From NCBI GenBank assembly GCA_037447655.1, contig JBBHKE010001455.1, forward strand, positions 75,868 to 137,867: 62,000 bases of DNA, given 5' to 3'. Below the pieces are notes generated by a model. It was not told where the DNA came from. It did no database searches and saw only the letters and a list, made by a program, of their open reading frames with translations. This stretch comes from Zygnema cylindricum. Lineage: Eukaryota > Streptophyta > Zygnematophyceae > Zygnematales > Zygnemataceae. Positions 1 to 12,349 of the stretch are shown piece by piece. How positions within the stretch are numbered: position 1 is the first letter of the stretch; the number at the start of each line of letters is the position of its first letter. The position numbers and the translations under genes are program-made.

Positions 1-472
1 TCATTGTTTGGACCTTATAACTCTGAGTTTCACCCTCCCCGTCCCCTTTCTCTCTCTCTTTTTTCTCTTTTTTCTTTTTTTTCGGGCAGAATGTGTGCTG
101 CCCTTTTATTTTGGGCATATAAGGAAGCCGGAAGTTTCGGGGAAATGCTCTCCACTCCCTCCCAGTTTAGAGTGGGGGGTCCCAAGGAAGGAAAATTTTG
201 GGGAACTTTTTTTCCTGCCCTGACCGCGAATGTGGGTTTTTGGGCAACTTTGAGTCTCAATATTCCAGGTTTGTTACTATGAAAATTTCTCCGTTTTTAT
301 TTTTTTATTATTCATACACTCGTTGTTCTGTCATAAATCATCTTCGTGAGATTCGAGACATTATGTTTAGTCACCTCTGTCGTTTTTTTCTAGGAAAATC
401 CACTTTGTTTTCATTTTAGACCACTTTATTTTCGATTCTATCGATTTCTTCAAGTCGATCAGAAATCGAGTG
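1..472. other. No gene seen; AT-rich flank or intron
   Basis: Pyrimidine-rich and AT-rich sequence with no convincing exon. Short open frames here have no recognisable motif. It may be part of an intron upstream of the transporter exon at 2333, because that exon starts mid-protein, but no donor-side exon was identified. Confidence 0.4.
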
Positions 473-1403
473 TAAATTTGTAGTGTTGTGTATCGGTAAA
501 AAATTTATCGCGATTATACCGATACCGATAGTTATCGGTTATCGAACTTTCAGAGGTTCCAATATATCGGTCTGAGACCAACAAATTCCATATCGGCGAT
601 AACTTATAAATATATAGTATGCATACAATAGTACTTTATAACATACTGTATTGTATTATTAACTTTACATAGCGTGGCATGTCATGTATAAGAATCTGTT
701 CTGTCTCTGTTTAACTGCGATTTATTACGGACAGCGCAGCACATAAACGTTGACAGAAACTTTGACAAACTGGTGAACATGGAACGGGAAAAGGACGGCG
801 GACACAAAGTACAACGGACCCAAAATAACATTCTGCGCGCCGCCGGAATCGAACGGACGACTTGGAATTAGAAAATACGAGCGGATGGCCAGCGTGAGCG
901 CCGGCATCCCGGAATGGCTCTTTTGGCGGCTTATGCCAGAAAAGCCGAAGATTGACACGTGGCAGGTCTCCAGTGGATCCCAAGGAAGAAAGGGACATAA
1001 CCATGCGTCGGATGTGAAAGGTACATCGTTTTATTGGATCTGTACCAAAACCGTACAGACCTCATGGCGGCTACTGTACTTTCTGTGCTTGTATAACTGT
1101 ACAATAACAGTGATCTGATTGGTAGACACCTAAGTAGAAAAGGGTTGTGAGTAGGGCGCGTCCGCGGAATATGACGTACAGTTGAGTGCACTGGCCGTAT
1201 ATTTATCTATACGGTCCGTACATATATCGCCGATAGTTATCGATATCGGTGTTATCGCCGATAAATGCCGAAAAATATCGGCTATTTATCGGCGATAACA
1301 TCGATAACGATATGTCGTACCAATAAATCAATTATCGGGTTCCCGAAAAAGGTCCATATCGGTTATTGGCAAATCCTTACCGATACACAACACTATAAAT
1401 TTG
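473..1403. mobile_element. Non-autonomous hAT-like DNA transposon (MITE)
   Basis: A 915-bp element (481-1395) is bounded by perfect 19-bp terminal inverted repeats, TAGTGTTGTGTATCGGTAA at 481-499 and its reverse complement at 1377-1395. The flanks are a perfect 8-bp direct repeat, TAAATTTG, at 473-480 and 1396-1403. An 8-bp target duplication with short TIRs is the hallmark of the hAT superfamily. Many TATCGG or CCGATA words cluster within about 150 bp of both ends, as expected of subterminal transposase-binding repeats. There is no transposase ORF, so it would be mobilised in trans. The perfect TIRs and TSD suggest a fairly recent insertion. Confidence 0.85.
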
Positions 1404-1727
1404 TGGATCAAAAGTAATTTCTCTTACTGTAAATTAGGATCTGTATGCATAATTAGAAACAATTAGCTTTTGCTTTTGCTGCAATTTCTTTTAGGGTGAA
1501 AAGAAATATATCCATTTTGTCGATAACTATTGCATTCAATCTGTATATTGTTTAACCTGGAAATTTGTGACAATTGTCACGTTTTTCATGTAGTTGAAGA
1601 CGATTTTTTTACACTCAATTATATTATTAAAACAATTGAAATTAAAGCGAGAAGAAATGTCAACCTTCCTTTATTTCAGGTCGGTTTTTTGGGTGCACTC
1701 TTTATAACAATACATATTGGCAGTTTT

Positions 1728-1767
<40 letters not shown>

Positions 1768-2332
1768 TGGCAATATATATTAATTGTCAGAAAATTTGGG
1801 ATGGTGCGACATTAACCACAATTTCATGACCAAAACGGTGATAGTGTGACATTTGTCACAGTTTGCAATTTGTCGAGACATTGGATGCCGAATTGCCAAA
1901 TGATCAAATGTTAACAAATTCAATTCAAAATCGACTCTAATTTGGGTATTACCCTTTATTTATGTTCATTGTACTATTATTAACTATCATCAGACTGGGA
2001 AGATTGACATTTCTTTAAAGAAGTCAAAAACAAACAAACAAACAAACTCTAGGGGAAATTTCCATCGGAACATATTACATATTGCTTCTTATGCTGTCAC
2101 GCTTTTTAGGAAACCGTAATGAAAAATGCTCAACTTTTCTGGTGGGACGCTTCACATTAAAGTCCCAAAAGAGTAAAACACTGAAATATGTCTCGATAGA
2201 ATTTTCCTCTAAAAAGCATATGCTCTAGAAACATTGGAAATATGATGAACCTGGTCCGATTAGTATTCATTTCCACATTTTTTTTCCTTCATTTTGCTTT
2301 GATTTCCTCGTTTTTCTTACGTTTTTTTGTAG
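1404..2332. other. Probable intron upstream of transporter exon, with (TA)n
   Basis: AT-rich sequence without coding signal. It contains a (TA)n run at about 1730-1759 followed by a poly-T tract. It ends in a polypyrimidine tract and TTTTTTTGTAG at 2322-2332, a good 3' splice site. No upstream transporter exon was recognised in this stretch. Confidence 0.5.
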
Positions 2333-3087
2333 ATTTCACCCGGTATGCAAAAAGCCAAAAAGACCAGCTAATAGGACAAGCCCTTGGACTCCCTCTCTTT
2401 ATGGCTGCGTTCACCTTTGTGGGATTGGCGGTGACGTCAGCGACTGTCGTCATTTTCGGAAGAGTTATTTCCGATCCAATCGAGGTTCTCGGACAAATCA
2501 AAGGGACCGTACCGATTGTACTTTCAATCATCGGACTGATGCTCGCCACTTTATCGACAAATATTGCAGCCAATGTCGTCGCGCCGGCGAACGCTTTAAT
2601 AAATCTGAACCCTAAAATATTTAATTTTCGGCGCGCGGGTTTATTGACAGCCGTCTGTGGAATCCTATTGGCTCCCTGGCGTCTAATTCAGTCCACTCAA
2701 GGTTTTATTTTCACGTGGTTGATTGGATATTCGGCATTATTGGGTCCCGTAGCGGGAATTGTAATAACGGATTACTTTTTTATTCGAAGACGAATATTAG
2801 ATATAAACTCTTTGTATTCTTCCGAAACCTCGGGCGCGTACTGGTATTCAAATGGGTATAATTTGTCGGCTATTTTCGCTATGATTCTTGGAATTCTCCC
2901 CAATGTTCCTGGATTCTTGCAAGTGGCGGGAATCCTTGCAACTGTTCCTCCGTTGTGGATTACGGTTTACGGAAACGCATGGATCGTGGGATTTGTCGTT
3001 TCGTCTTCAGTGTATGCGTTACTCATGTCACGCCAAAAGAAGGCAGGTAGTGTCGTAGTAAAAAAAGAAGATTTAGGGTTTGCTTAA
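2333..3087 (+). CDS. PLUTO-type NCS1 nucleobase transporter, 3'-terminal exon
   Basis: This exon encodes the C-terminal half of a nucleobase:cation symporter-1 protein. The plant member PLUTO is a plastid-envelope importer of uracil and purine nucleobases. The visible protein begins DFTRYAKSQKDQLIGQ, continues with FVGLAVTSATVVIFG and STNIAANVVAPANALINL (the family substrate-pocket region), then GYSALLGPVAGI and DYFFIRRR. About six hydrophobic segments are seen, and it ends at TAA 3085-3087. The open frame runs back to 2242, but that part is pyrimidine-tract translation. I place the exon start after TTTTTTTGTAG at 2332, phase 1, which gives the family sequence at once. Upstream exons and the transit peptide are not in the window or not recognised. 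No internal disruption is seen. The family is firm; the PLUTO subtype is inferred from remembered similarity. Confidence 0.85.
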
Positions 3088-4778
3088 ACGTGGTTTTTGC
3101 TTTAGATTTTCTCTTTCGCCGGTCTTCAAGGGTTTGTTGAGTCAAAAATAGTTGAGAAAAAATGTATGTTAAAGTACGTTAGTGGGATTGTTAATGAGGT
3201 TTTATGTGTTCTTAGCAAGTTTGGAGGAGCTTCTTCTAGGGTTTTTCTATTTTTAGTTAAATACATGACTGGGCTAGGTTTTGCTTTATTAGAGTTGTAC
3301 ATAATTTCTTGAAGTAGTTAGGTCGAAACCGTTATGTCTCTGTTGGTAATTTGTGACGCTCGTCCTTCACTTTATGAAGTTTGTTGTAAAGTTACCTTTT
3401 TTCCTTTCTCTGATTTAATTTCAATGGAAGGAAAGGGTAGGCAAAAAAAAAAAAAACAAGGAATTAAGGAAAAAAGGAAAATGCATGTAATTTGTAGCCA
3501 AAGCCAAAGCAATTTCCATGGTGAGGACCAATAATATCTTTTGTCAAAGGCTTACAATTTTTTACCGACATACAGTAGCGAGATTACATTGCTTTTACAT
3601 CAAAGTTATCAAACTTATCAGTTATTATCTTCTAATACAAATTACTGAAAAGCAAGTTTGACATGGGCCAAAAACTAGTGTGGATGGTCTTTTTTTGATC
3701 CAAACTGAGTTTTTATCCACTCCTCTCTCTATTTTAACCCAATGCTGAAATATGAATCTAAGAGTAGAATCTCACATGTTACATGGCAATTATTTTGCAA
3801 AAAAGCGATAACATTGTTCTATTTTATTTTTCCAGTGTGTTAATTTATAAGTAAATGTCGATAGCCATATAGTCTTTTTAATTGGTTTTTTTCCCCTTAT
3901 GTTCCCCATTTTTTTTTCAAGCTTTTTGGAAAAAGCCTCTAGTCAGTTGGGCCAACTCTTTACATCTTTGGACAAACACACTGGACACTTTTTTTTTGTC
4001 CAGTACTATCATCCTCACTATCGCAAATAAACCATATCAAACTGGTAAAATATCAAAGGTAGTAAAGCATACACACAGAGATATTTCTTTTTTGTAAACA
4101 ATGGAAAATCTCACGTCCGAGTAAAAGTTGTCCGTGCAAGAGCATAAGATGGCTGAATATAAAATAGGTATATAACATTATTTGTATAAAACATCATGTG
4201 GTGGTGGCATTGGCTCCTTTTAAAGCCCCCCTTTTTCTACAATTGTCTTCATCACCAAAAATGATACCAATAATGGTGTTTAACTAGAAATGAAAAATTA
4301 AGCTCCAAAGATAAATTGAGGAACTACGACTAGTAGATATATTCTCTGGTCAAATTTCCATTCAAAGCTGGAAATTGTGATTTGCCTGCGAAAAACTTAT
4401 AGCTTTTATGAGAAGCCAGAAGCAAAGCTATATATTTTCCAAGAACTAAAAGTTTTAGGGTTTTTTTAGAGTTGAAATTTCCCCTAAGACAGACTTCCTT
4501 CTTCTGGAGAATCGAGAAGAAAACCTACAAAAATTTCCAAAAAACTAGAAGTTTGGAATTTACCCAAGGTAAACTTCTAGCTTATATGAGAAGCCAGAAA
4601 CAAACCTACAAATTTTCCAAACGATTAAAACTTAAAAGTTATAAGTGTACAAATGGCTATTACAAGAAGATGCCATACAGTTATTTAACAGATGAAAGCC
4701 TGTCAGAATACAATAGAAAAAGATCGGAGATGTCCCGAACTTTTGGGATTTCAAAAAATAAGTGAATGAGCTTTCTTT
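3088..4778. other. Intergenic, with degenerate ~90-bp repeats
   Basis: This lies between the transporter stop and the convergent root cap gene and has no coding signal. Around 4395-4630 a degenerate unit of about 90 bp recurs three times. Each copy has an AGAAGCCAGAA-like start and a TTTTCCAA-like end (near 4410, 4508 and 4588). The rest is AT-rich with A and T homopolymers. Confidence 0.5.
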
Positions 4779-6542
4779 TTATTGGGAGGCAACTGATTGG
4801 GAGTTTTGGAAAGCCGAATATTTGCAATCCGGTTTCAAGATGTCGGAAACTTCGTAGTCACTCGGGACTCCATCCATGAATCCTTTTCCGCTTTCTCCAT
4901 CTCCTGCAATTGGGTGATTAAGTCTTGCAACAATCTTTCCAAACTCGACGGCTCTCTCCTCCCTTCCCTCACGGTAAGTTTGGCCCAAAACTCCATGGAT
5001 CGAGGGAGTTTTCTGAAGAAAACAGAAGAACAGGAAACTTAAAGTGTGAGAGAAAGTCAGGCGACATCAATAGAAAGAAAAAATTCACAAAATTTGGAAA
5101 ATTGCTAGTATTTCTACACATGTACATGAAATTGCCAGTTAAATGCCATTGTTTTTTGGAAAGTGAGTAAAAACTTAAATGAAGATTATGCAACAGATAG
5201 AAAGAGCATAATGAAAGCATTGGAAAATGTGAGAAGTTTTTACCTTGACTGAGTTGAATCCCAAACTTATGTGGGTTTCCGCATCTTCCGGTCTTTGCAA
5301 AAGAGGATTGGCCACTCGCAATCGAACCTCCATATCCAAAAGATCTCCGATCACCACATTGTACACATCCACATCGTAAGGTCCAACTTTTTCCACACCC
5401 TCCATTTTGACAGACAACCCTCCCTCAAAAACGTCCTCCTCTCCTATCTTCATCCTAGGAAGAGTCTTCCCATCCACAACCGCCATAGCCAAATACCCTT
5501 CTCCTCTCTCCGTCTCCTTCCCTCCTCTGGCCACAAGTCTCAGATTGTGGCTCTTCCCTTCGGCGTTCCACATAAGACCCACTTCTCGAATCCATGTCCG
5601 TACGGCCTTTCCGTCCTTGAGGAGAGTGGCACTTTCCGTACGGTTGTCCAAATATCCAGTCATTTTCATGTTGATGTGGAGATTGTTGTCCGAGAGGAGA
5701 CAAAAACTTTTGTCGGGAGCGCCGCTGAAATCGTAGTGAGTTCCGTGAGCACCGACCAAATGAGGATCTTCTACAATTTGGGGAATCTTGCATTTTCCTC
5801 CGACACGTGTCTTTACCAAAACGTCGTCCGTACATTCGGGACCCTTCCCTCCGAGATAGATGAAGCAAACACCTCCGTACGCACCCCTGCGTTGGAAGTT
5901 TCCAACCAAAGTTAGTTGACGATAACTGGTTCTCAGAACATTCTTCAATGGGTTCAAGAGAAATTGGCTCAACAGTAGTGCTTAACAATGGATAATGTCG
6001 TATTCTATTGTTGTTTATTTGGGCTAGTTGCAACACAAATGTGAATTTGCGCGGTTCCCTTACAAGTTGAGGAACTGCCAGTAGGTGCACCGTCCTCCCT
6101 TCTTCTGCTTTTTGCACTTGCGGCAGCACGCGGTCGAGTTTCGTCGCTTCGACGCGAGAATCTTGGCGTTGACTTCCGTGTCGTCGGGCAGCTCGCCCGC
6201 CAGATAGAACGCGGAGGTGCCGTAGCCAACCAGGAGAGGGCAGTTGCTGGGGATCTGCACGCAACACGACAATAAAAAAATGTCAACATGCTAAGCAAAG
6301 GCAAGTAGAGGAACGCTTGAAAATAGGCAGAATAACATTCTTCGCAGTAAATATTGAATCGTTTCCGACAATATGCCTACCGCGAATTTCCCCTTCATTC
6401 CCTTGTTGACGCAGCTGCCGGTGTTGCAGCTGCTGTTGGATCGGTAGTCGGGACAGACGGCGGCGGCTGCCATCGTGGAGAAAAGGACAAAAGCGAGAAC
6501 GACAGCGAGAGCACTCCTACTCAATCCGAATCTGGAAGCCAT
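4779..6542 (-). CDS. Root cap / LEA-related secreted protein, four exons
   Basis: Four exons on the minus strand join in frame: 6381-6542, 6064-6254, 5244-5886 and 4779-5012, giving 409 residues. Splice sites are GT/AG (for example GCG|gtaggc, gcgtgcag|ATCCCC, AAG|gtaaaaa, ttcttcag|AAAACT). Residues 1-28 form a signal peptide (hydrophobic run ending TMAAAA). A cysteine-rich N-terminal region follows (CPDY, CNTGSC, CCRKCKKQ, GGRCTYW, GGVCFIYLGG). Then comes the root cap domain: EDPHLVGAHGTHYDFSG, DKSFCLLSDNNLHINMKM, RTWIREVGLMW, LLDMEVRLRVANPLLQ and HGVLGQTYREG. The family is plant-specific, predicted extracellular, and was named from root cap and LEA-related transcripts; its biochemical role is unknown. 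A TATA box lies about 210 bp upstream. No frameshift or missing block is seen. The last intron is inferred from frame and from the family motif. Confidence 0.9.
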
Positions 6543-6657
6543 GGCTATTCTTTTTTTGTTTAATAAGTAATTTTCGGCAGAGAAAACTGTTTGAGACTTG
6601 ACTGTTCTATTTGTTCACAGAAAGCTTGCTTGAAGTAGAAAGTAAGAATGATTATTT

Positions 6658-6700
6658 AAGAAGGAGAGAGAGAGAAGGAGAGAGAAGGAGAGGAGGTGGA
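6658..6700 (-). promoter_or_regulatory. CT-rich 5' leader of the root cap gene
   Basis: The plus strand reads GGAGAGAGAGAGAAGG repeatedly, so the transcript leader between the TATA box and the start codon is CTCTCT-rich. Pyrimidine-rich leaders and Y-patches are common in plant core promoters. The role here is inferred. Confidence 0.45.
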
Positions 6701-6750
6701 AAGCTGTAGCAAATGGAGGAAGTGTGGCTGGTTGAGAGTGGAGTGTCTCA

Positions 6751-6757
6751 TTTTATA
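6751..6757 (-). promoter_or_regulatory. TATA box of the root cap gene
   Basis: TATAAAA on the minus strand, about 210 bp upstream of the ATG at 6542 and followed by the CT-rich leader. Position and match suit a plant TATA element. The transcription start itself is not visible. Confidence 0.6.
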
Positions 6758-6799
6758 CAGAAGTTTCCGTGAGCCAATCGTAACCGTACGCTGAAGTCA

Positions 6800-9158
6800 G
6801 ATCTGTGCTCGTCTGGCGGCCGTCCGATATGTTCAGGTCGATCCGCCGGGGCATCAGGTCTTTTTGGAGGGTGGTGACGCCCATTTGACACGTGGCCAAC
6901 TTGAATTTCAAGTGTCGTTGACTTTCGTCAGGCTGGTATTTGGATTCTTACGGCTTTTAGCCTCATTAGGTCACTTTTTGGGCCAAAGTCAGGTTGTAGA
7001 GCAAAATCCGATGGTCCGCAAAATTTGAGCCGCGACAACTCAAATCATTGCGAAAAACCGAGAGGGCCACTTATATTGTTACGCGTGTAGCCCAAAACTT
7101 TTGTTAATACTTTGAATGAAAAATACAGGTAGTAATCACAAATGAGTTTGTTCGTCCACAATTTTTCTTCCGTCTGTTGCTTTAGGGTTTAGACCATGTA
7201 GCGCCCTGATTGGGCTAATACCTTAGATAGAGTGGATATGATTTCTTGATTTCTATCGTTCGTGGCGGGAAAATCAAGGTTGAATGAAATCAAGAAGATT
7301 CCGATCGATTGAAAAAAAACGAAATTGAAATCGCCTCAAAAGTACGGCATTTTTCGCGCGCGTGACGCTACAGTACTGTAACTCAGGAGAACAAGCGGAC
7401 TACCGTACATTACCTTATTCCTGTATCACTTCCATTTGAAATTCTGCTTTTTCAACCTGACGGACCTGAGAAGCGTCCCGGGAAAGCCAACAAGCGTACT
7501 TTCGGAGTTTCGTGGCGATATTAATTCTGTCGTTTTTAGCGATATCAGAAGGGGCTCCGAATCGCGCTTTATACCGTCGTGATGCCCGTCTCTAGAGGGC
7601 GTTGACCATAGTTGTCCCGTGCGCATAATAAGCACGAAAAGAACGCGCGAATACTACGCACGATACTTATTTAACGATGATGACAATGTAATAAAATGCG
7701 TACCAGAATACGTATCCATACATTTTCGTACATTTACGCACTGTCTTCATAAATTTCAGTACTTTTAGGGTTATTAAGGGGGATTTGAGAAATTTTAGGG
7801 TACATTCTCGTGCATTCTCATATATTTTTGTTAAGCAGCCAGCTTTTATTCGTACATACGTACAGTGTCCTTATTTTTTCGTACTTTTGACGGTTATTAT
7901 TTTGAGTGATTTAGGGTACATTTTCGTATGTTTCCGTATATTTCAATTATACGGACTTACATCTTTTGTACATCTACGTACAACGTCCGTATATTTCAGT
8001 ACTTTTAGGGTTATTAAAGGGGGGAATTTAGGGTGTTTAGGGTACTTCCCGTGCATTATGTACATTCTGGTAAATTACAGTACAACTGCCTTCCATTATC
8101 CGTACTCTAAGGTTTTTTAGGGTGCACCTTTCGTACAATGTCGTACATTTCCGTATGTTTCTCGTATGTTTTAGGATTTTTTAAGGATTTTTTAGGGTTA
8201 AGGGGACAGTTTCCGTACGTTTCCATACATTGTACAACAAAAATTAACAAACTGTATGAAATTAACGAATACCACGTAAAAATTGTAAAAAAGTCGAAAT
8301 CTGTACGGCTAGAACAACTAGGGCGTTGACGTTCAGCTAACAAACAAGAACCTCGTTCCCCTATCATCTGGTCTAAAATGGGTTAAACGATAAAGCGATG
8401 GATCAGTGGATACATATGAAGCGCGTTTCATAGCCAAGGCTACTCTTATGGTGGCGTTCCATTCAGTAAATTATGAAATCGTACGGCCAACTCTACGGGC
8501 TGGGTATAACTGAGACGCAATTCCATCACGTAGAGTCTATAAACCACGTGTTCTAAATTGACTGGCACCACATAAGCTACGATCCGTTACTAAATGTCCT
8601 TAAACATTTTAAATCCGACAATTTTAACTTCAAATCTTCACTTGCGTACCATGTAACTGCGTACGAAGTCATCATACGACACGACTTTTGTACCTTTTGC
8701 AAACGCCGGTCTTCTACGCCAGCTCATTTTTTAGGGTTCCTCTTTTCGAACATGACGAAAGTCATTTGCCAGAAAGAGAGTGACGAAAGAATGTTGCCAG
8801 AAATAGTGCGACGAAGGAGCGTGTCGAGAACACTTTTTTTATTTTTGGCTAGATTTTGAAAGGTGCCCCAAAAAAAAAATACTTTGCAACAAACGTGCCC
8901 TAAAAAAAGTTGTTTACCTTGGAGGGGGCTCAATAATTCTATGTCCATTCATGGGTCGGACAGGAGAAGCAAAAACAAAAGCATCTTGTTTCAAGATAGA
9001 TTGTAGACGTTGACATCCGTCACGGGCATTGTCGACTCATGAACCGTTAACCTTAAGTAACATTGTCGTTATTACACGCTAGACACTTGGGGTACGCCCC
9101 GTGTAATTGTAACTTAGTGAATTTATTTTGTATTTAAGGCAAACTCTCCGCACGCTTA
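6800..9158. other. Gene-poor stretch with scattered TTTAGGG words
   Basis: No exon or transposase is recognised. Between about 7750 and 8200 the sequence is built of degenerate units containing CGTACATTT or CCGTA words followed by TTTTAGGG or TTTAGGGT. At least seven TTTAGGG telomere-type words are spaced tens of bases apart. Codon-like structure is absent. It may be a decayed transposon or an old interstitial telomere-motif region. Confidence 0.4.
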
Positions 9159-9182
9159 GTGTCCCATGTAACAACAAAATTG

Positions 9183-10032
9183 TTACTTAAGGATGCAAGT
9201 TTGATTTTTCTCTCTATAATTTCGGACGGGTTTCCTAGAATCATTGTTCCTCCAATCGGACCCAACTGCCAAGGCTTGCCCACTCTTTCCTCCCCTTCGG
9301 ATCTCCATTGTATTCTCCCAAACGAGAATCATCCCTACCACTGATTTCCATATCAACCTTGAGTCAAGCAAGTCCTACACACGGTTGACTATGTTCTCGA
9401 ACTCATGTGGTAACTTCATGGGCAAGTAGTTGCCTTTCATCTTTTCAGTTTCAACCTGTCCAGCACTCTCAAGCTCTATGAAAAGTGTTGCAAGCTTATT
9501 ACAAAAATCCAACATCTTCCCCCCCTTATATACGTAGGCGTCAATTTTTTGATCAGCCAAGTGCTGCTGCTAAATGGTACCAATTTGGTATATCTCTATG
9601 AGAGCCACCCAAAGATCAGATATCCTCTCAACTTGCAAATAAAGAGATTAAAGTCCTTGAGTATGATGGTGGAGGTTGAAGTGCTTTGCCGCCATATTGT
9701 TATAGTCCAATGTATCGGTATCAGTCTCCTCGTTCCTCGGAATAGGTGACATGAATGCCAAACCGGTTGCTATTGGTATGATAGTCTCTTTCTCCTTTCC
9801 TTTGTCTAACACCTCCCGTTCTTTTGTCTCCTCCGTTGGAGATGGATCTAAATCTCTGGTGAATCTGCTTCCTCCAAACCTTGGAGGGATCCGAAGACTG
9901 ATTAGAAGCCTCACCTGTCCACTCACTATTCCGCAAAACCTTTTCTCACAAAGAGCTCCTGTCATCATACTTTGCCAGTAAATGAAGCCAGTTTCATTGA
10001 AGATGGGTACTCTAGAGGGCGGGCCCATAACC
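9183..10032 (-). pseudogene. Copia C1-like gag fragment
   Basis: Read on the minus strand, this begins with the C1-type gag start (QVMGPPSRVPIFN, TGFIYW) directly next to a PBS-like GGTTATGGGCCCGCC at about 10018-10032. It continues through KHFNLHHHTQG, ADQKIDAYVYKGGKMLDFCN and KLPHEFENIVNRV, with frameshifts and stops. It matches the gag of the better preserved C1 element at 21508-22200. The element is truncated at the left near 9160. Dead coding remnant. Confidence 0.8.
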
Positions 10033-11375
10033 TGCAATTTGTGAGACCTCCATAGGTCCTAAGAGTACGCAGCTCACACGAAGCCTCTAGGATAACCGTG
10101 ACCCCTTTGTGTTTCAGCAAGAATATTTGTCACCGTGACAAACAAAAACTCTGACCACCTTCATCCCAACGAAGGGAAGACTCCCTTGAGTCGTTAGCAA
10201 AAAGAATCTCTGAATTTGCTCCCTTGAGCAGTAAGTTATGGCTAGTAAAAAATGAATTTTATATTTACAAGCTCTCATAGAGAGAGGTACCTAAATATCA
10301 CTAAGTCTTGGTCTGCCTACTCACGACTACCTACTTCTAAACCCTAGACCAATAGGAACACTATATAGTACAAGAAGGTACAATGAGCGATGTACTTATT
10401 GTACGTCTATTGTACGACATAGTCTACAAGGTGACACCTGTCAAATCGGGAGCCATGGTTCCTCCTCCCATCTTCTGCTGTACCAAATAATGTGATGCCA
10501 CTTGGCATGCGTGATGCTATCTCCGAATGCCGCCAAAAGATCACTTCGCGTGGCGGCTACAATGCCGAGCGTTCGATCAAAACATGTTTTACACGGTTCA
10601 GATTCGCGTACGTGCATAAATTGTTCCTATTCGTTAGTTTGGTGTTAATTAGACGTTTTGTTAATGCTTATATATATATGTGAAATCCGTCACGTTTATC
10701 GTTTCGTAGCGCCTTAATGGTTGAGGCGCCGGGCTGAAATTCTATGGGCTCCATTGCCCACAGAATTCGCAGATCCAAAAGAAGCTAATCTAGATAGTGC
10801 CGACTCCAAGTTGATATAAACCCAAATAAATGATCCCTTGACAATAAGAACCCCAATATACCTTCACCCCTGTGAAGAGAAGACCTTCTGTGTGCTCAGT
10901 TCCACCACAAAATGCAAAGCTTCAATATGTGTTTTGGACAATATTCCCCACTTTGACTTTCCCACTGAATAAGTGCTACCCTGGCACGCAAAGAATCTGA
11001 CGACTACACCCTTGTGTAGCTTTGACTCCCCTGAGTCCGCAGCAAAAAGAATCACTGAATTTGCTCACCCGAGCATTAAGTTATGGCTGGTCAAAGATGA
11101 CCTTTATAGTTACAAGCTCTCTTAGAGAGAGAGGTACCTAAATATTACTAAGTCTCGGTCTGCCTACTCACGACTACCTACTATTAAACCCTAGTCCAAT
11201 AGGAACACTATAAAGTACAAGAAGGTACAATGGGCGATGTACTTATTGTACAACCATTGTACGACAAGGTCTACAAGGTGACACCTGTCATATCGGAAGC
11301 CATGGTTCCTCCTCCCATCTTCTCCGGTATCAAATAATGTGGCGCCACGTGGCACCGCGTGACGCTATATCCGTA
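10033..11375 (-). mobile_element. Two tandem Copia LTR copies, ending at an assembly gap
   Basis: Bases 10033-10734 resemble the 3' two-thirds of a C1-like LTR in reverse. From 10735 a second LTR starts with the C2-type edge TGAAATTCTATGGGCTCC and runs to the N gap. The two share a long block (compare 10240-10500 with 11090-11375: lines around CTACTCACGACTACCTACT and GGTACAATG). They belong to one subfamily with different terminal edges, suggesting LTR recombination. There is no complete element. Confidence 0.7.
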
Positions 11376-11385
11376 NNNNNNNNNN
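11376..11385. other. Assembly gap (10 N)
   Basis: Ten unresolved bases inside an LTR copy. The true gap size is unknown and nearby repeat structure may be misassembled. Confidence 0.99.
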
Positions 11386-12349
11386 TACGCTGCAAGTTTC
11401 GTTAAAAAATGTTAAACCACGCAGTGCATTTTTGCCGCTTTTTAAGGTCGCGTCGAATTCCCTAAAATAGTCTAAAACATGTTTGAATATAAAAAACGGC
11501 TATAAAAAAATGAGACGACGGCTAAAAAATAAGGTTGGTAGCCATTTTTACTACGTGTGGTATATACCTCATTTTCACCTGCTTTTTTTATTTTGTGCCC
11601 CCTGTTTAGTAACAACTGCCGCTTAGGACAAACTACGATTGTCTACGATAAGGCATGTCCACAGATTTTAAGCTAGGTATATGCGACAAAACGAGGATCG
11701 CGTTATGGTCGCGCAAAATTCAAAAATATGTTTTCCTATATGGATCGAATTTTAGACACCTGTACGGAATAGCATCTGTTAGCATCAAACAGGATTCGCC
11801 GTCAACAATGATTTGTCCCCCGTGTTTTATTTTTTTCGTCCACTTTTACTCCATATATGGTGTGCATCATTTTTACCGATGGTTGGAATAAAAAATCGGC
11901 AGCAGAGTAAAAAAATATCGGCAAAAAATATAAGTTTGTACAAAATCTGATAAAATCCCTTAAGCTGCGCTGGAATTTTTCGCCGTTTTTACGTGACGCA
12001 CCAAATTGTAAAAAATTGCTTTGAACGTCGCATAACCTTGCGTGACATTTGTAGACATTCCCATCGGTCACCGTAGAGCTGCCTCGTGACAGGATGAGGG
12101 ATAGTGCAGTTTGAAGGAGAGAATGCGAGGTTGCGTGGAAGAGGCAGCGTGTGCGACTTGCTGGGGCGCCCTTAAAGATTTCTCACGATTTTGTTAAATA
12201 GCATCGTAATTTTCAGACTCCTGGAATGGAAAAATCTGTTCTGAACGAAACGCGACAAAACAAAAAAAATTGTGTTAAAGATAGCAAACCAAACAATGTA
12301 TACTCAACAAAGAAACGGTTCCTCCAAAGTTTAATATATAAAATACTCG
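11386..12349. other. No gene recognised; probable degraded transposon
   Basis: AT-rich sequence with no sustained reading frame and no similarity I recognise to the neighbouring LTRs. Short frames on both strands look random. Probably old transposon sequence. Confidence 0.35.

Noticed and set aside
2242-2332. Start of the transporter protein at the ATG at 2242
   Set aside because: The first 30 residues are translated polypyrimidine tract. A splice acceptor at 2332 gives the family sequence directly.
3334-3534. Small ORF downstream of the transporter
   Set aside because: Low-complexity lysine-rich translation of an A-rich 3' flank with no motif.
5175-6304. Overlapping long frames antisense or out of frame to the root cap gene
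   Set aside because: They are shadows of the four spliced exons and contain no conserved motif.
10690-10735. tRNA-like sequence (GCGCCTTAATGGTTGAGGCGCC)
   Set aside because: Only a short hairpin. No anticodon or T arm follows in the right place before the LTR starts at 10735.
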